Below are positions 9,504 to 19,921 of a DNA stretch of 64,000 bases, piece by piece (positions within the stretch are counted from its first letter, which is position 1; each line of letters starts with the position of its first letter). The DNA lies in contig CAYXVE010000001.1 of assembly GCA_964468435.1 (NCBI GenBank), positions 248,001-312,000 on the forward strand, written 5' to 3'. The stretch is from JBCCTX01 sp964468435. Its GTDB lineage: Bacteria; Bacteroidota; Bacteroidia; J057. The position numbers and the translations under genes were made by a program. Under the pieces are notes generated by a model, which was given only the letters and a program-made list of their open reading frames with translations, searched no databases and was not told the origin of the DNA.

Positions 9504-9585
9504 TGCGGATGGAGGGACTCGAACCCCCACGCCTTGCGGCACTAGATCCTAAATCTAGCGCGTCTACCAATTTCGCCACATCCGC
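9504..9585 (-). tRNA. tRNA-Leu (anticodon UAG)
   Basis: On the minus strand the 7-bp acceptor stem GCGGATG/CATCCGC closes a type II tRNA of 82 nt with an extended variable arm. The anticodon stem CTAGA/TCTAG encloses loop TTTAGGA, giving anticodon UAG (Leu, CUN codons). The TTCGAGTC T-loop is intact. CCA is not encoded. It lies about 85 bp upstream of trigger factor. Confidence 0.96.
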
Positions 9586-9735
9586 TTCCTCTTCATATGC
9601 AGCCGCCTTTATGGACGGCAAAATTAACAATTAAAAATAAAATAAGAAATCTTTCTCGTAAAGTGTGATATTTTACGAGTATACTTTATTATATACCTTA
9701 CGTATAAGGCATTAAAGAAAGAATAGGAACAGGTA

Positions 9736-12006
9736 ATGGAGGTTATTTCTACCATATCTTACGAAGAACAAATAGAGACTGCTTTCCAGGAGTTGCTCAG
9801 AGGTTTGCCTTCCATATCGGATTCACACAGGGAGGATGTAGAGCGGGCATTCCGTTTTGCACGTGATTCACATGAAGGCACAAAACGGAAAACGGGTGAA
9901 CCTTATATCTTGCATCCACTGGCTGTAGCACATATTGTTGTGTTTGAAATAGGCCTGGAAGATCCAGTGTCTGCCATCTGTGCATTGCTGCACGATGTAG
10001 TGGAGGATACACATTTTGAACTCAATGATATTGAGCGAGAGTTTGGTTGCAAGGTACGGGAGATTATTGATGGACTGACCAAAATATCTGGTTCTATGGG
10101 TATAGCCAATAATTTTGACCGTACCCATTCAGCTCAGGCAGAAAATTTCCGCAAAATCCTGCTCACTATTTCTGACGATATACGGGTGGTGTTGATAAAA
10201 CTGGCAGACCGCCTGCACAATATGCGCACCATGGGAGGGATGCGTCAGGATAAAATGCTTAAGAAGGTTTCAGAGACGCTCTATATTTATGCACCTCTGG
10301 CACATCGTCTTGGACTCTATGAGATCAAGACCGAGATGGAAGATCTTTCGCTAAAATACAGCCAACCAGGTGTATATGAAGAGATTCGGCAAAAAATCCG
10401 TGCTTCCAAAGCAGATGCACAGCGCTATATTGATCAGTTTATCGAGGGAATACGGTTTCAACTGGCTTCCACAGGACTGAAATTTACAGTCAAGAGCCGC
10501 TTTAAGTCTGTTTTTTCCGTTTATTCAAAAATGCAGCGAAAAAAACTGCCTTTTGAGGAGATTTATGATCTCTATGCCATTCGGATCATTCTGGAAACTC
10601 GTGAAGGAAAGGAAAAAGCAGAATGCTGGTATGTATATGCTTTATTATCCAGTCTGTATCAACCCAATCCGAAGCGGATTCGGGACTGGATTACTGTTCC
10701 CAAAGCCAATGGGTATGAGTCTTTGCACACAACTCTTATGGGACCTGAAGGCAAATGGGTAGAAGTACAGATCCGTACGACTCGGATGGATGACATCGCG
10801 GAAAAAGGGATTGCTGCGCATTGGAAATACAAGGAAAATGGAGAGTTTAATGAAGACGTTTACAATGAATGGATCGCGCAGATCCGCCAGATTCTGGAGA
10901 ACCCCAGCCTTGGAGCGCTGGAAGCGCTGAGAGAGTTCAAGGAAAATCTCCAGCCAGACGATGTCTTTGTTTTTACGCCCAAGGGTGAGATGATACGTCT
11001 GCCCAACCATGCTACGGCATTGGATTTTGCCTACAAGATCCATTCGCGGATCGGTGATATGGCTATCGGTGCCAAGGTAAACAACCATGTCGTAACCCTG
11101 GACTATATCGTGAAGCCGGGAGATCAGGTAGAGATTCTTACTTCGCGTAAGCAGGTGCCCCAGAAAGATTGGCTGCGATTTGTCAAGACTGCCCGGGCGA
11201 AGAATGCTATCAAGAATAGCCTGCGAAAGCAGCGCAAGGAATATATTGAGAAAGGTAAACGTATCTTCAGGTGGAGGTCTCGCAGTTATGCGATCGACGA
11301 AGATCATCCTTACATGAAGGAGTTGCTTGCTTTTTTCATGGTCTCATCAATAGAGGAATTTTTTTATCGCTTAGGTAAGCGGCAAATTAACATAGCGCGT
11401 ATAGCAGATTTTATTCGTCTGAAGGAAGCTGGCGAAGAAATTGACAGCGAATACATCGAAGAATGGGAGCGCAAGCACAAGCGTTTGGAGAAGCAGCTTA
11501 AAGAAGAGGGAGTAGATCCCCGTATGCTGGTTATTGCTACAGATCAGAATATAGATCACTACGTTTTGGCGGAATGTTGTAATCCCGTTTTCGGTGACGA
11601 AATACTGGCATATGATGATGACGGGCAAATCGTGATCCATCGCACTTCATGCCAGGTGGCCATTGGGCTGATGTCTCAACATGGAGAGCGGATCATCCGC
11701 GCGCGGTGGAGTGATGATTCACAGCAACATATTACCTTTCTGGCTTCGATCAAGGTAGTGGGAGTAGATAAGCAGGGAATGTTGCACGATTTGATCCGCA
11801 TTATCACAATGCAGATGAAGATAAATATCAGCAAGGTAATCATAGAGACCCAGGATGGGCTGTTTGAGGGATTATTTCACCTCTATGTACACAACACTCA
11901 GGAACTTGACGAAGTCATGTCCCGGATACACATGCTTCCACATGTATACACGGTGAGCAGGTCTACCAGTAAGGCAAGGCCCTTTGCCTTTGATGAGGAG
12001 GGGTGA
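9736..12006 (+). CDS. rel: Bifunctional (p)ppGpp synthetase/hydrolase, Rel/SpoT family
   Basis: This 756-residue stringent-response enzyme makes and degrades (p)ppGpp. Domains in order: HD hydrolase (about 35-190) with the metal motif LLHDVVEDT, His86-Asp87; synthetase (about 240-360) with the RFKSVFSVYSKM and GYESLHTT motifs; TGS (about 400-465, DDVFVFTPKGE); a helical/zinc-finger-like region with AECCNPV near 620; and an ACT domain (about 685-755). The HD residues are intact, so hydrolase activity is expected. The synthetase loop just after the RF motif (residues 258-290) reads KMQRKKLPFEEIYDLYAIRI, as in bifunctional Rel. It is the only such gene here, and appears monocistronic. Confidence 0.96.
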   Translation: MEVISTISYEEQIETAFQELLRGLPSISDSHREDVERAFRFARDSHEGTKRKTGEPYILHPLAVAHIVVFEIGLEDPVSAICALLHDVVEDTHFELNDIEREFGCKVREIIDGLTKISGSMGIANNFDRTHSAQAENFRKILLTISDDIRVVLIKLADRLHNMRTMGGMRQDKMLKKVSETLYIYAPLAHRLGLYEIKTEMEDLSLKYSQPGVYEEIRQKIRASKADAQRYIDQFIEGIRFQLASTGLKFTVKSRFKSVFSVYSKMQRKKLPFEEIYDLYAIRIILETREGKEKAECWYVYALLSSLYQPNPKRIRDWITVPKANGYESLHTTLMGPEGKWVEVQIRTTRMDDIAEKGIAAHWKYKENGEFNEDVYNEWIAQIRQILENPSLGALEALREFKENLQPDDVFVFTPKGEMIRLPNHATALDFAYKIHSRIGDMAIGAKVNNHVVTLDYIVKPGDQVEILTSRKQVPQKDWLRFVKTARAKNAIKNSLRKQRKEYIEKGKRIFRWRSRSYAIDEDHPYMKELLAFFMVSSIEEFFYRLGKRQINIARIADFIRLKEAGEEIDSEYIEEWERKHKRLEKQLKEEGVDPRMLVIATDQNIDHYVLAECCNPVFGDEILAYDDDGQIVIHRTSCQVAIGLMSQHGERIIRARWSDDSQQHITFLASIKVVGVDKQGMLHDLIRIITMQMKINISKVIIETQDGLFEGLFHLYVHNTQELDEVMSRIHMLPHVYTVSRSTSKARPFAFDEEG

Positions 12007-12081
12007 TTTAGACGCTAGATAAGGGATGACAGACTTCGGATCATGGATGCAAAAATATACTTGGCTATGTCGCAAGCGGTC

Positions 12082-12115
12082 TGGTTGGAAACCCTCAGTC
12101 GAGGGTTTCTAACCA
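12082..12115 (+). terminator. Long hairpin downstream of rel
   Basis: Two 15-nt arms (12082-12096 and 12101-12115) pair with a single G-T wobble around the loop AGTC, beginning 76 bp after the rel stop. No strong T run follows, so it could be a terminator or an mRNA-stabilising 3' structure. Confidence 0.5.
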
Positions 12116-12304
12116 AATATGATACTGTTTTAAGAACATTTAATAAGATTGAAAGAATTGTCTACACTCAGGGAAATGACTAACTAAAATTTGCCTTTTA
12201 TTTCACTAAGAACCGCTTTCAGTAGCCCATAAACTATCACATTCACTTGTGTAATACCTTTGCTTGCTGTACTTTTGCATTTACAAATGATCTTTTACAA
12301 ATGT

Positions 12305-12390
12305 GCCCGAGTGGTGGAATTGGTAGACACGCAAGACTTAAAATCTTGTGGCCAGTACTGGCCGTATCGGTTCGAGTCCGATCTCGGGTA
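12305..12390 (+). tRNA. tRNA-Leu (anticodon UAA)
   Basis: Acceptor arms GCCCGAG and CTCGGGT (one G-U pair) close an 86-nt type II tRNA with a long variable arm (GGCCAGTACTGGCC). The anticodon stem CAAGA/TCTTG holds loop CTTAAAA, anticodon UAA (Leu, UUR codons). The D-loop AATTGGTAGAC and the T-loop TTCGAGTC are standard. CCA is not encoded. Confidence 0.96.
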
Positions 12391-12861
12391 CAATTTTTTA
12401 TCCCTTTTAGGTCAAAAAATCATTGATGCTTCTTTAAACTGAGGTTTATTTAATAAGCACACTCTCCTCATGAATCGCTATAAGATGACCTCTTCATTCT
12501 GTATATTCTCTCATTATCCTAGCAACCTTATCCTCAAAATTATAGGGAAATTTTAAAGGTGCTAGGTGTAATAAAACCATCTCTAAAAAGTGATTCCTAG
12601 ATTGACCAAGAAATGAGTATTAATTTAAAATACGTTAAAAATACTTGCCCGAACTATTGGAGCGAATAAAATAAATACGTATATTATATTAAAGGTTCAT
12701 ACATTTTTGGGCTTAATTATTAACTCTTGTAACAACTTAAACCTGTCAATATTTTCTGTTATGTATCCACAATAGATCATCAGATCATTTTCAACTAACC
12801 TTTTCTGATGCGAGACATCACGTGGATGTTTCGAAACTAATGTTTATTTATCCTTACACGT
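12391..12861. other. Intergenic spacer upstream of the SusC/SusD operon
   Basis: This 471-bp A+T-rich stretch lies between tRNA-Leu and susC. I see no gene and no anti-sigma/ECF regulator. It probably holds the SusC promoter and a long leader, but no -7 box matches the consensus cleanly. Confidence 0.5.
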
Positions 12862-15800
12862 ATGAACATTAACTACCACTACTCGCCAACGTGCTTTAGG
12901 ATGTTGCTATCTGTGATGATTATTATTCCGGGTAGTTTGCAGGCTTCGCATCCTAAGGAACCTTCTCTGGTTGAGCATTCGGCAGCTTTCACCTTGCCGA
13001 ATCTCCCTGAGGTTATGGAACAGACCATTACGGGCACAGTCACCAATGAATTTAGTGAGCCGATGGTCGGTGCATCCGTGCGTGCTAAAGGCACGAATTT
13101 GGGAGTCCTCACGGATTCCGATGGTAAATTTGAAATGACCGTTCCCGATGATGTTACCACATTGATCATCTCATTTCTGGGGTATGCTACCCAAGAGATT
13201 GCGATCAATGATCAAACTAACATCAGTGTATCGATGTCTCCTAGCGAAACGGCCTTGGATGAAGTCGTCATCACTGCTCTGGGTATTCGCAAGGAGTCCA
13301 AAAAGCTGGGATATGCTACCACCACGATAGCTCCGGATGAGATTAACGTCAACCGCCAGCCCAATTTTATGAATGCCCTACAGGGTAAAATTGCCGGGGT
13401 GAATATTTCTTCTCTCGGTACAGGCCCTGGAGGTACCTCCAAGGTACGTATCCGGGGGCAATCTTCTATCAATGGACAAAATAATCCCCTGATCGTGGTC
13501 AATGGCGTACCCATTGACAATACCAATTTTGGTACTAATCCCCGTAATGCAGGTGCCGATGGTGCGCTGGGTACCAATGGAGGAGGAGTAACTTCTGATG
13601 GAGGGGATGGCTTGCAAAGTATCAATCCGGATGATATAGAAAGTATGACCGTTCTCAAAGGTGCCGCAGCTGCAGCGCTATATGGGTCCCGGGCCAAGGA
13701 TGGGGTGATCATGATCAACACCAAGCTCAAAGGTGACAGACAAGGCATTGGGGTTACCTATAATATGAACTATACCAACGAGACTCCCCTGGACTTTACA
13801 GATTACCAGTACGAATATGGTCAAGGTGAAAATGGTGTCAGGCCTACCTCTCCCAATCCCACATCTGGGCAGTGGTCATTTGGTGAACGCTTTCAGCCTG
13901 GTATGACCCAGATTCTGTTTGATGGTATTGAAGTACCGTACGAACCCGTTTTTGACCGTGTCAAAAAGTTTTACCGCAATGGCCAAAACTGGACCAATAC
14001 GCTTTCATTTTCATCAGCTGGGGAAAAAGGAGGTTTTAACCTGTCGCTGTCTAACCTAGACAGCAAAGGTATTACTCCTAACAATGCGTACAAAAGGAGA
14101 ACTGTCAATTTTGGATTTACGTATAGATTATCTAGTAAGCTAAGTGTTTTTGGAAATATCAATTATTCGAATGAGCAAAATGACAATCCCCCCAACGTTG
14201 CTCAGCAGGATAATACAATCCCCGTCTCCTTATACAACATGGCCAATTCTATGCCGCTGGATTTATTGGAAGAGAACAAGTTCAATGCAGATGGAGATGA
14301 GTTCGTTTATTCGCGTTTTAGAAACCGTACCAATCCATACTGGACCTTGTCAGAGCAATTTAACGAAATCCGGAGGGACCGTGTATTTGGGAATATTGCT
14401 TTAAAATATGATATATTACCCTGGTTATACGTTCAGGGACGTATTGGACAGGATTATTGGTCCAGGGACCAGCAATTTAATGGTCAGCCCACTGGAAAGG
14501 CGTCTCTAGGACCAGCACCTCCGGGGTTCGTAAATGGCACTTACACACAGGAATCCAGAAGATTTCGCGAGCTTAATACGGATATCCTGATTTCGGCCAA
14601 CCGTCAGTTTGGAGACTTTGGTGTTGACCTGGCTGTGGGAGGAAACCGGATGGAAAGACGCTCTGACTTGAACCGGGTAAATGTGAGGGACTTTGTCGTA
14701 AGAGATCTATATACTGTTCAGAATGGCAGGGTCAAAGACCCGATTTATAGCCTCGTAGAGCGAGCTGTAAATTCGGTCTACAGTTTTGCAGAATTATCTT
14801 ACAAAGGCCAACTCTTCTTAAATGGTACGATAAGAAATGACTGGTTTTCTACGCTGTCTCCTGAAAACAGAAGCATTACCTATCCCTCTGTTTCGAGTAG
14901 CTATGTATTTAGCGAAAGTTTTGAGTCATTGCCTTCATGGTTGAGTTTTGGTAAAATTCGAATAGCATACGCTGAGGTGGGTAGTGATACGGATGTACAG
15001 CCGTATTCGGATGTATTGTTTTATGGCATTAATAATAACCTCTTTGCCAATCCTGATGGTTCTCTGCAGCCTGTAGGTAGAGCCTCCAGTAATGAGTTAC
15101 CCAATCCCAATCTAAAACCAATGCGTGTATCGGAGACAGAAGTAGGATTGGAGTTAAGAATGTTCAACAACCGGGTACTGCTGGATTTGGCTGCTTACAG
15201 AAAGCTCACAGCAGATCAGATCGTATCGGCACAGATATCCAATGGTTCTGGTTTTGACTTTACTTTAATCAATAGTGGAGAGAGCGAAAATCTGGGTATA
15301 GAAATGTTGCTGAGTGTAACTCCCATCCAGACTGATAATTTTACATGGACTACCTCTTTCAATGGCTCTTACAATGTCACAGAGGTGTTGAGTCTGCTAT
15401 CTGATGAACCGGGTGAAGAGATCCTGGTTGGCCGCCATGTTTTCAATGGATTTTTATTCCAGGTTGTGGGCCAAGAACTGGGTCAGTTGAAAGGGTTTGG
15501 TTACCGAAGAGATGCGCAGGGCAGACAGGTATTTGGTGGCAACGGAGTCCCTTTGAGAACAGAGGAACTCGTATTATTTGGTAGTGCATTGCCCAACTGG
15601 GTGGGGGGATTTATCAACACCTTCAATTACAGAGGGATCAATCTTTCTTTCCTGATCGACTTTAAGTTGGGCAATCAGATGATGTCGGGAACCAACTTCA
15701 ATGCGACGCGTCATGGCTTGCATAAGATGACACTTCCAGGCAGGGAAACGGGCGTGATTGGTGATGGGGTAAATGAAAATGGAGAGCCTAATACAGTTGC

Positions 15801-16113
15801 AGCTGAATCTCAGCGATACTGGGAAGTTGTGCGTTCACAGCAACTGGTCGAGCCCATCGTGTATGATGGTGGTTTTTGGAAATTTCGCCAGATCACTATG
15901 GGGTATGATTTCAAGCCACTCATAGGAGAAACGATGCCCATAGAATCGCTGGAGCTTAGCTTCGTAGCCAATAATGTGTTTATCATCAAGAAATGGGTAC
16001 CCAATATCGATCCTGAATCCTTTGGATTCACCTCGGATAACCTGATAGGGCTGGAATCTACGGGTGTGCCTACCACCAGAAGTTTAGGATTTAACCTGCG
16101 TATCAAACTTTAA
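12862..16113 (+). CDS. SusC/RagA-family TonB-linked outer-membrane transporter
   Basis: This 1083-residue protein begins with a signal peptide (cleavage near QAS, residue 29). A carboxypeptidase-D-like beta domain follows at about 55-135 (ITGTVTNEF to SFLGYATQEI), then the TonB plug (about 140-290) containing IRGQSSINGQNNPLIVV-type text and the VLKGAAAAALYGSRAKDG motif typical of SusC. The rest is a 22-strand barrel ending LGFNLRIKL. With its SusD partner it forms a lidded outer-membrane importer powered by TonB-ExbBD. There is no N-terminal FecR-interacting signalling domain. No glycosidase follows directly, only a secreted phosphoesterase, so the ligand may be something other than a simple glycan. 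Confidence 0.95.
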   Translation: MNINYHYSPTCFRMLLSVMIIIPGSLQASHPKEPSLVEHSAAFTLPNLPEVMEQTITGTVTNEFSEPMVGASVRAKGTNLGVLTDSDGKFEMTVPDDVTTLIISFLGYATQEIAINDQTNISVSMSPSETALDEVVITALGIRKESKKLGYATTTIAPDEINVNRQPNFMNALQGKIAGVNISSLGTGPGGTSKVRIRGQSSINGQNNPLIVVNGVPIDNTNFGTNPRNAGADGALGTNGGGVTSDGGDGLQSINPDDIESMTVLKGAAAAALYGSRAKDGVIMINTKLKGDRQGIGVTYNMNYTNETPLDFTDYQYEYGQGENGVRPTSPNPTSGQWSFGERFQPGMTQILFDGIEVPYEPVFDRVKKFYRNGQNWTNTLSFSSAGEKGGFNLSLSNLDSKGITPNNAYKRRTVNFGFTYRLSSKLSVFGNINYSNEQNDNPPNVAQQDNTIPVSLYNMANSMPLDLLEENKFNADGDEFVYSRFRNRTNPYWTLSEQFNEIRRDRVFGNIALKYDILPWLYVQGRIGQDYWSRDQQFNGQPTGKASLGPAPPGFVNGTYTQESRRFRELNTDILISANRQFGDFGVDLAVGGNRMERRSDLNRVNVRDFVVRDLYTVQNGRVKDPIYSLVERAVNSVYSFAELSYKGQLFLNGTIRNDWFSTLSPENRSITYPSVSSSYVFSESFESLPSWLSFGKIRIAYAEVGSDTDVQPYSDVLFYGINNNLFANPDGSLQPVGRASSNELPNPNLKPMRVSETEVGLELRMFNNRVLLDLAAYRKLTADQIVSAQISNGSGFDFTLINSGESENLGIEMLLSVTPIQTDNFTWTTSFNGSYNVTEVLSLLSDEPGEEILVGRHVFNGFLFQVVGQELGQLKGFGYRRDAQGRQVFGGNGVPLRTEELVLFGSALPNWVGGFINTFNYRGINLSFLIDFKLGNQMMSGTNFNATRHGLHKMTLPGRETGVIGDGVNENGEPNTVAAESQRYWEVVRSQQLVEPIVYDGGFWKFRQITMGYDFKPLIGETMPIESLELSFVANNVFIIKKWVPNIDPESFGFTSDNLIGLESTGVPTTRSLGFNLRIKL

Positions 16114-16125
16114 TTTCTGAATCCG

Positions 16126-17649
16126 ATGAAAGCTATCAAATATATTAACTTATCGCTCATCTGCTGGCTGTTTGCGGTTTCCTGCGATGACAGCTTTGAT
16201 GAGATCAACACCAATTCGGTAGATCCTACTCAGATCGACCAGGTATTTATCCTCAATAGTGCAATTATTGGGGCTTCCTATTCCAATGGTCCTTTGATCT
16301 ACGAAATGGGAATTGTACAGCAGATCATTACTCCTAACTCAGGGGTATTGACCGGGGCAAATTATAACCAAGACAATCGAAATGCGACAGAAAATATGTG
16401 GAATGACTATTTTGTGTCGGTCATTCGAGATACACGCGACCTGATTAATCAGGTAGAAGGAGAGCCCCAAAGGGTTAATCTAGTCAATATGGCGCGAATC
16501 ATTCAAGCTTTTGCGTTCATGGTTTTGACAGATACCTATGGGGATATTCCGTATAATGAAGGGGGAAAGGGTTTTACCGAGCAGGTTGTCTTTCCAACTT
16601 ACGATGCACAGGAAAATATTTATCCCGCTCTCATTCAAGAGCTTACTCAGGCAACCTCAGCCTTAAATCCTGGCGCACCCACCGAATCAGGGGAGGTACT
16701 CTACGGGGGAGATATTAGCAAATGGCGTAAACTAGGTTACTCTCTTTTACTCAGGGCTGGGATGAGGCTATCCAAGATAGATCCCGGACTGGCTCAGCAG
16801 ACTATACAGGCTGCTTTTCAGGGTGGTGTCATGGAATCCAACGATGATAATTTTGTCATCCGTCATGATAATAATTACAACAATGCACATGGCAGCACTT
16901 TAAATGGCACAGAGGCCAACAACTTCTTTCTGGCAGCGCCTTTTGTTACATTTCTGAGAGAAAGTAATGACCCTCGTCTTTCGGCTATTGCTGTTACCTA
17001 TGTGGGGGCGCTTTCTGGACCGGAGCAAAGCCAGGACAGAGCCTCTAGCGATCCTTCCATACAAGTGGGGATGCCCATGGGACATGATAACAACTCGATC
17101 GTTGGTGTAGCGGATGGGCTGGGATTGTCGAGCTTCTATGAGTTTGCTCAGGTGGATCGCACCCGGATCGCCAAGGTAAATGGTCCGATGTTTTTGCTTA
17201 CCTATGCTCAGACGCAGTTGCTGTTGGCAGAAGCTGCCTTCAGGGGCTGGGTTTCGGGATCAGCTGCTGCATTTTTTGAGGAGGGCGTTCGTGCGCACAT
17301 GGAGCAGATGGCATTACACGATGACAGATCTACGATTCCGGAAGCTGAGATTATCGATTACCTGGCAGCTAATCCTTTTGATGAAGCCAATGCATTGGAA
17401 CAGATCAATACCCAATACTGGGTAGCATCGTTCTTCAATGGGCCAGAGGCTTTTGCTAATTTCAGGAGATCAGGATTCCCGGATCTGGCTCCTAATCCTT
17501 TTCCTGCACAGGATATCACAAGTAATTTCATCCGCAGACTTACGTATCCCAGTCAGGAAATTGCCGTGAATGTGGACAATATCAACGCTGCTATTTCCCG
17601 GCAGGGTCCGGATGTGCTAGATACACGTATTTGGTGGGATACACCCTAG
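16126..17649 (+). CDS. SusD/RagB-like surface nutrient-binding lipoprotein
   Basis: This 507-residue lipoprotein has its lipobox at FAVSC (Cys20) followed by DD. The TPR-rich SusD fold shows in the DTYGDIPYNEGG segment near residue 140, TYDAQENIYPALIQEL near 163-178, and KWRKLGYSLLLRAGMRLSK near 200-218, which are marks of the SusD-like_2 subgroup. It starts 12 bp after the SusC stop, so the two are one operon. SusD caps the SusC barrel on the cell surface and presents the substrate. The substrate is unknown. The SusD-like_2 subgroup is often found outside classical polysaccharide loci. Confidence 0.93.
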   Translation: MKAIKYINLSLICWLFAVSCDDSFDEINTNSVDPTQIDQVFILNSAIIGASYSNGPLIYEMGIVQQIITPNSGVLTGANYNQDNRNATENMWNDYFVSVIRDTRDLINQVEGEPQRVNLVNMARIIQAFAFMVLTDTYGDIPYNEGGKGFTEQVVFPTYDAQENIYPALIQELTQATSALNPGAPTESGEVLYGGDISKWRKLGYSLLLRAGMRLSKIDPGLAQQTIQAAFQGGVMESNDDNFVIRHDNNYNNAHGSTLNGTEANNFFLAAPFVTFLRESNDPRLSAIAVTYVGALSGPEQSQDRASSDPSIQVGMPMGHDNNSIVGVADGLGLSSFYEFAQVDRTRIAKVNGPMFLLTYAQTQLLLAEAAFRGWVSGSAAAFFEEGVRAHMEQMALHDDRSTIPEAEIIDYLAANPFDEANALEQINTQYWVASFFNGPEAFANFRRSGFPDLAPNPFPAQDITSNFIRRLTYPSQEIAVNVDNINAAISRQGPDVLDTRIWWDTP

Positions 17650-18035
17650 ATGAATCTGACAGATTTTTTTCCCAAAACCCCCCAGCCTACCGGCAGCCCC
17701 CTTTGTTCGACGCGCTGTCCAGTTAAGCTGGGGCTATGTTAGGCACATTTTTCAAACACGACCCCCTTAAAAGGCATCAGAATTAGGTTAAAGAGGCAGA
17801 ACTTCGTAACCAAAAATTTGGGAGTTTCATACATATTCTTCACGTAATCAACGGGATGTGTAAATTTATTTCTAAAGAGATCACGTTATCTATAAGGGCT
17901 CAATTTTTGATGATCCTGCTTACTTACCATGACTTATTTTTTCACAAGCACTTAATTCCCTGCATCTTTACGTAGTTTTGAAATAGTTTGGTATACTTTT
18001 ACCTATTTACACCTAAACTACAAACCCATACACGC
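17650..18035. other. Intergenic spacer after susD with promoter for the phosphoesterase
   Basis: This 386-bp stretch contains a C-rich patch (17678-17705) and an imperfect inverted repeat around CCAGTTAAGCTGG (about 17718-17731) that may end the SusC/SusD transcript. The promoter element near its end is listed separately. No gene was seen. Confidence 0.5.
17973..17980 (+). promoter_or_regulatory. Bacteroidota -7 promoter element upstream of the phosphoesterase
   Basis: TAGTTTTG matches the -7 consensus TAnnTTTG exactly and lies 55 bp before the chosen start codon. A clear TTTG -33 box is lacking; TTAA at about 17952 is the nearest candidate. Confidence 0.45.
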
Positions 18036-19664
18036 ATGAATTCCGTATCTAACAGTATTAGATTTTGCTCCATTTTTCTGATTTATTCCTTTTTTACCCC
18101 ATTGTTGGCTCAGAATCAGATGGCACGGGGTATCGTTTACCTGGATCTCAATCAAAATGGTGTACTTGATCCGAGTGAAAAGGGAATTCAGGGCATAAAA
18201 GTATCCAATGGCCTGGAGGTGGTGAAAACCGATACCCTAGGTATTTACGAGATACCTATTTTACCCGAAACTACCCTGTTTATATCCAAGCCAGCAGCAT
18301 ACCGTGTGCCCTTGAATGAAGTACAGTTGCCGCAGTTTTATTATCATCACTATCCAGAAGGAACACCTGATATAGCTTCCTGGAAGTGGTCCGTGATTGG
18401 CCCCACAGGTCCACTGCCGGAAACGATTGACTTCGCACTCTTGGAAGGAACTGTGCCAGATACTTTTCAAGCTATGGGTTTTGCTGATCCCCAAACTGGC
18501 ACGGACGAACAACTGGACATGATGCGCAAGGATATTATCGATCCGCTGTTTGGCAATCCCTATGGAGCCAAATTTGGCTTTGTGGCAGGAGATGTGGTCA
18601 ATGACAACCTGGCTTTGTATGAGCGCCATAACAGATTGATGGCTCAGGTTGGGATTCCCATGTGGAATGTGCCAGGCAACCACGACCTCAACCAGGAGTC
18701 TCCTAATGATGAGTACTCAACACAGACCTTTAAAAGTATATTTGGACCGGATTATTATTCCTTTGATTACGGTCAGGTACATTTTTTAGCACTCAACAAC
18801 ATTGGTTTCAGAGGTAAAGGGAAGGGTTATATGGGTCATATCAATGAAAAGCAGATGCAATGGATTGAAAACGATTTACAAGATGTGCCTTCAGATAAAC
18901 TAATTATCATCGTGACTCATATTCCATTAATTACCTATGCTGATAACCGGACTTTTCCTGCTTCGATTAACACGGATAATTTTGACAAACTTCTCGGTAT
19001 ACTGAAGCGATTTACATTTATCTATACCATTGCTGGGCATGATACCAGCAATAGCTGGAAGGTAGAGGTCAATCATACACATGGTTGGTATGGAGCACCT
19101 TTTATCGCCCACACTTTGGCCGAGACACGAGGTGGAGGATGGGAAATCGGTCCCAGGGACGAGCGAGGGGTGCGTCCTGCAACCATGCAGGATGGTAATC
19201 CCAATGGATACTATGTGTTTTACTTCAATGGAAGTCAGGTCAAACCGAGATTTATACCCGCAGGAGGTGACCCCAGCGACCGCCTACGTATTACCTTGGA
19301 GCCTCAGTTATTATTATCCGGAGAAGCACTTCCCATGGGACTCGATCGCGGGGCACAGCCCGACAGTACCTTTGTTGTGGTCAATTTTTTTGATGGAGGA
19401 GAACGAGATGAGGTAATGATTTCCCTTGATGGGATTGATCCTGAACCTATGCAGTATATAGAGCGAACCGATCCCTACATGGAACGAAAATATCAAGCCT
19501 ACAAAGATACTCCAGATCAATATCGTAAACCTGTGGTTTCCTCTCATATTTGGCAGTATCTTCTCCCCAACTTATCCGCTGGGATACATTCAATAATTGT
19601 ATCAGGGAAGGATGAATTTGGATTTGAAGACCGTGAGGTGTTGACTTTTGAAATCGTCGAGTGA
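18036..19664 (+). CDS. Secreted calcineurin-like metallophosphoesterase
   Basis: I start at the Met at 18036, which opens a signal peptide ending in LLAQ. The frame extends to 17988, but that would start beyond the -7 element without a signal. The 542-residue product has an N-terminal transthyretin/SdrD-like beta domain (GIVYLDLNQNGVLDPSEKGI), a central metallophosphatase domain, and a C-terminal beta domain. Metal motifs are FADPQ, AGDVVND, GNHD, THIPL and AGHD. The first motif is Asp-x-Gln rather than the usual Asp-x-His, as in many Bacteroidota family members with MetallophosN/C domains. It probably removes phosphate from extracellular esters in the periplasm, perhaps feeding the adjacent SusC/SusD. 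Regulated separately, to judge by the spacing. Confidence 0.88.
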   Translation: MNSVSNSIRFCSIFLIYSFFTPLLAQNQMARGIVYLDLNQNGVLDPSEKGIQGIKVSNGLEVVKTDTLGIYEIPILPETTLFISKPAAYRVPLNEVQLPQFYYHHYPEGTPDIASWKWSVIGPTGPLPETIDFALLEGTVPDTFQAMGFADPQTGTDEQLDMMRKDIIDPLFGNPYGAKFGFVAGDVVNDNLALYERHNRLMAQVGIPMWNVPGNHDLNQESPNDEYSTQTFKSIFGPDYYSFDYGQVHFLALNNIGFRGKGKGYMGHINEKQMQWIENDLQDVPSDKLIIIVTHIPLITYADNRTFPASINTDNFDKLLGILKRFTFIYTIAGHDTSNSWKVEVNHTHGWYGAPFIAHTLAETRGGGWEIGPRDERGVRPATMQDGNPNGYYVFYFNGSQVKPRFIPAGGDPSDRLRITLEPQLLLSGEALPMGLDRGAQPDSTFVVVNFFDGGERDEVMISLDGIDPEPMQYIERTDPYMERKYQAYKDTPDQYRKPVVSSHIWQYLLPNLSAGIHSIIVSGKDEFGFEDREVLTFEIVE

Positions 19665-19841
19665 ACATCATGATCTTCAATCAGGATCATTCATAATACA
19701 GAAGTACCTGCCTGTAGACTGAACTTCCCTTAGATAGGGGATGGGCAGTGGCGTTCTGAGATAAGATTAGCCGGATTGACACAATACTTCTTGTTTTGGT
19801 AGGCTGAAAATGTATACATACGTGAAAATCGAAAAAATTTC

Positions 19842-19860
19842 TTCACCGCGAAGCGGTGAA
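19842..19860. terminator. Perfect 8-bp hairpin with GAA/TTC triloop
   Basis: TTCACCGC (19842-19849) and GCGGTGAA (19853-19860) pair perfectly around GAA. Read on the minus strand it is followed by a T-rich run (GAAATTTTTTCG), so it may terminate minus-strand transcripts. It may also be a dispersed palindromic repeat. Confidence 0.4.
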
Positions 19861-19921
19861 AGGGGTAAGAGGGTAAAAGAGATCAAGGGCTGTTCAGAGA
19901 GGCCCTAAGCTCGATTAAATC

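Noticed and set aside
12260..12442. Reading frame of 60 codons containing VVELVDTQDL-like text.
   Set aside because: This is the well-known false frame across a tRNA-Leu gene. The tRNA at 12305-12390 explains it.
13212..13748. Long minus-strand frame of 178 codons inside the SusC gene.
   Set aside because: It is antisense to strongly conserved SusC plug sequence and is an expected shadow.
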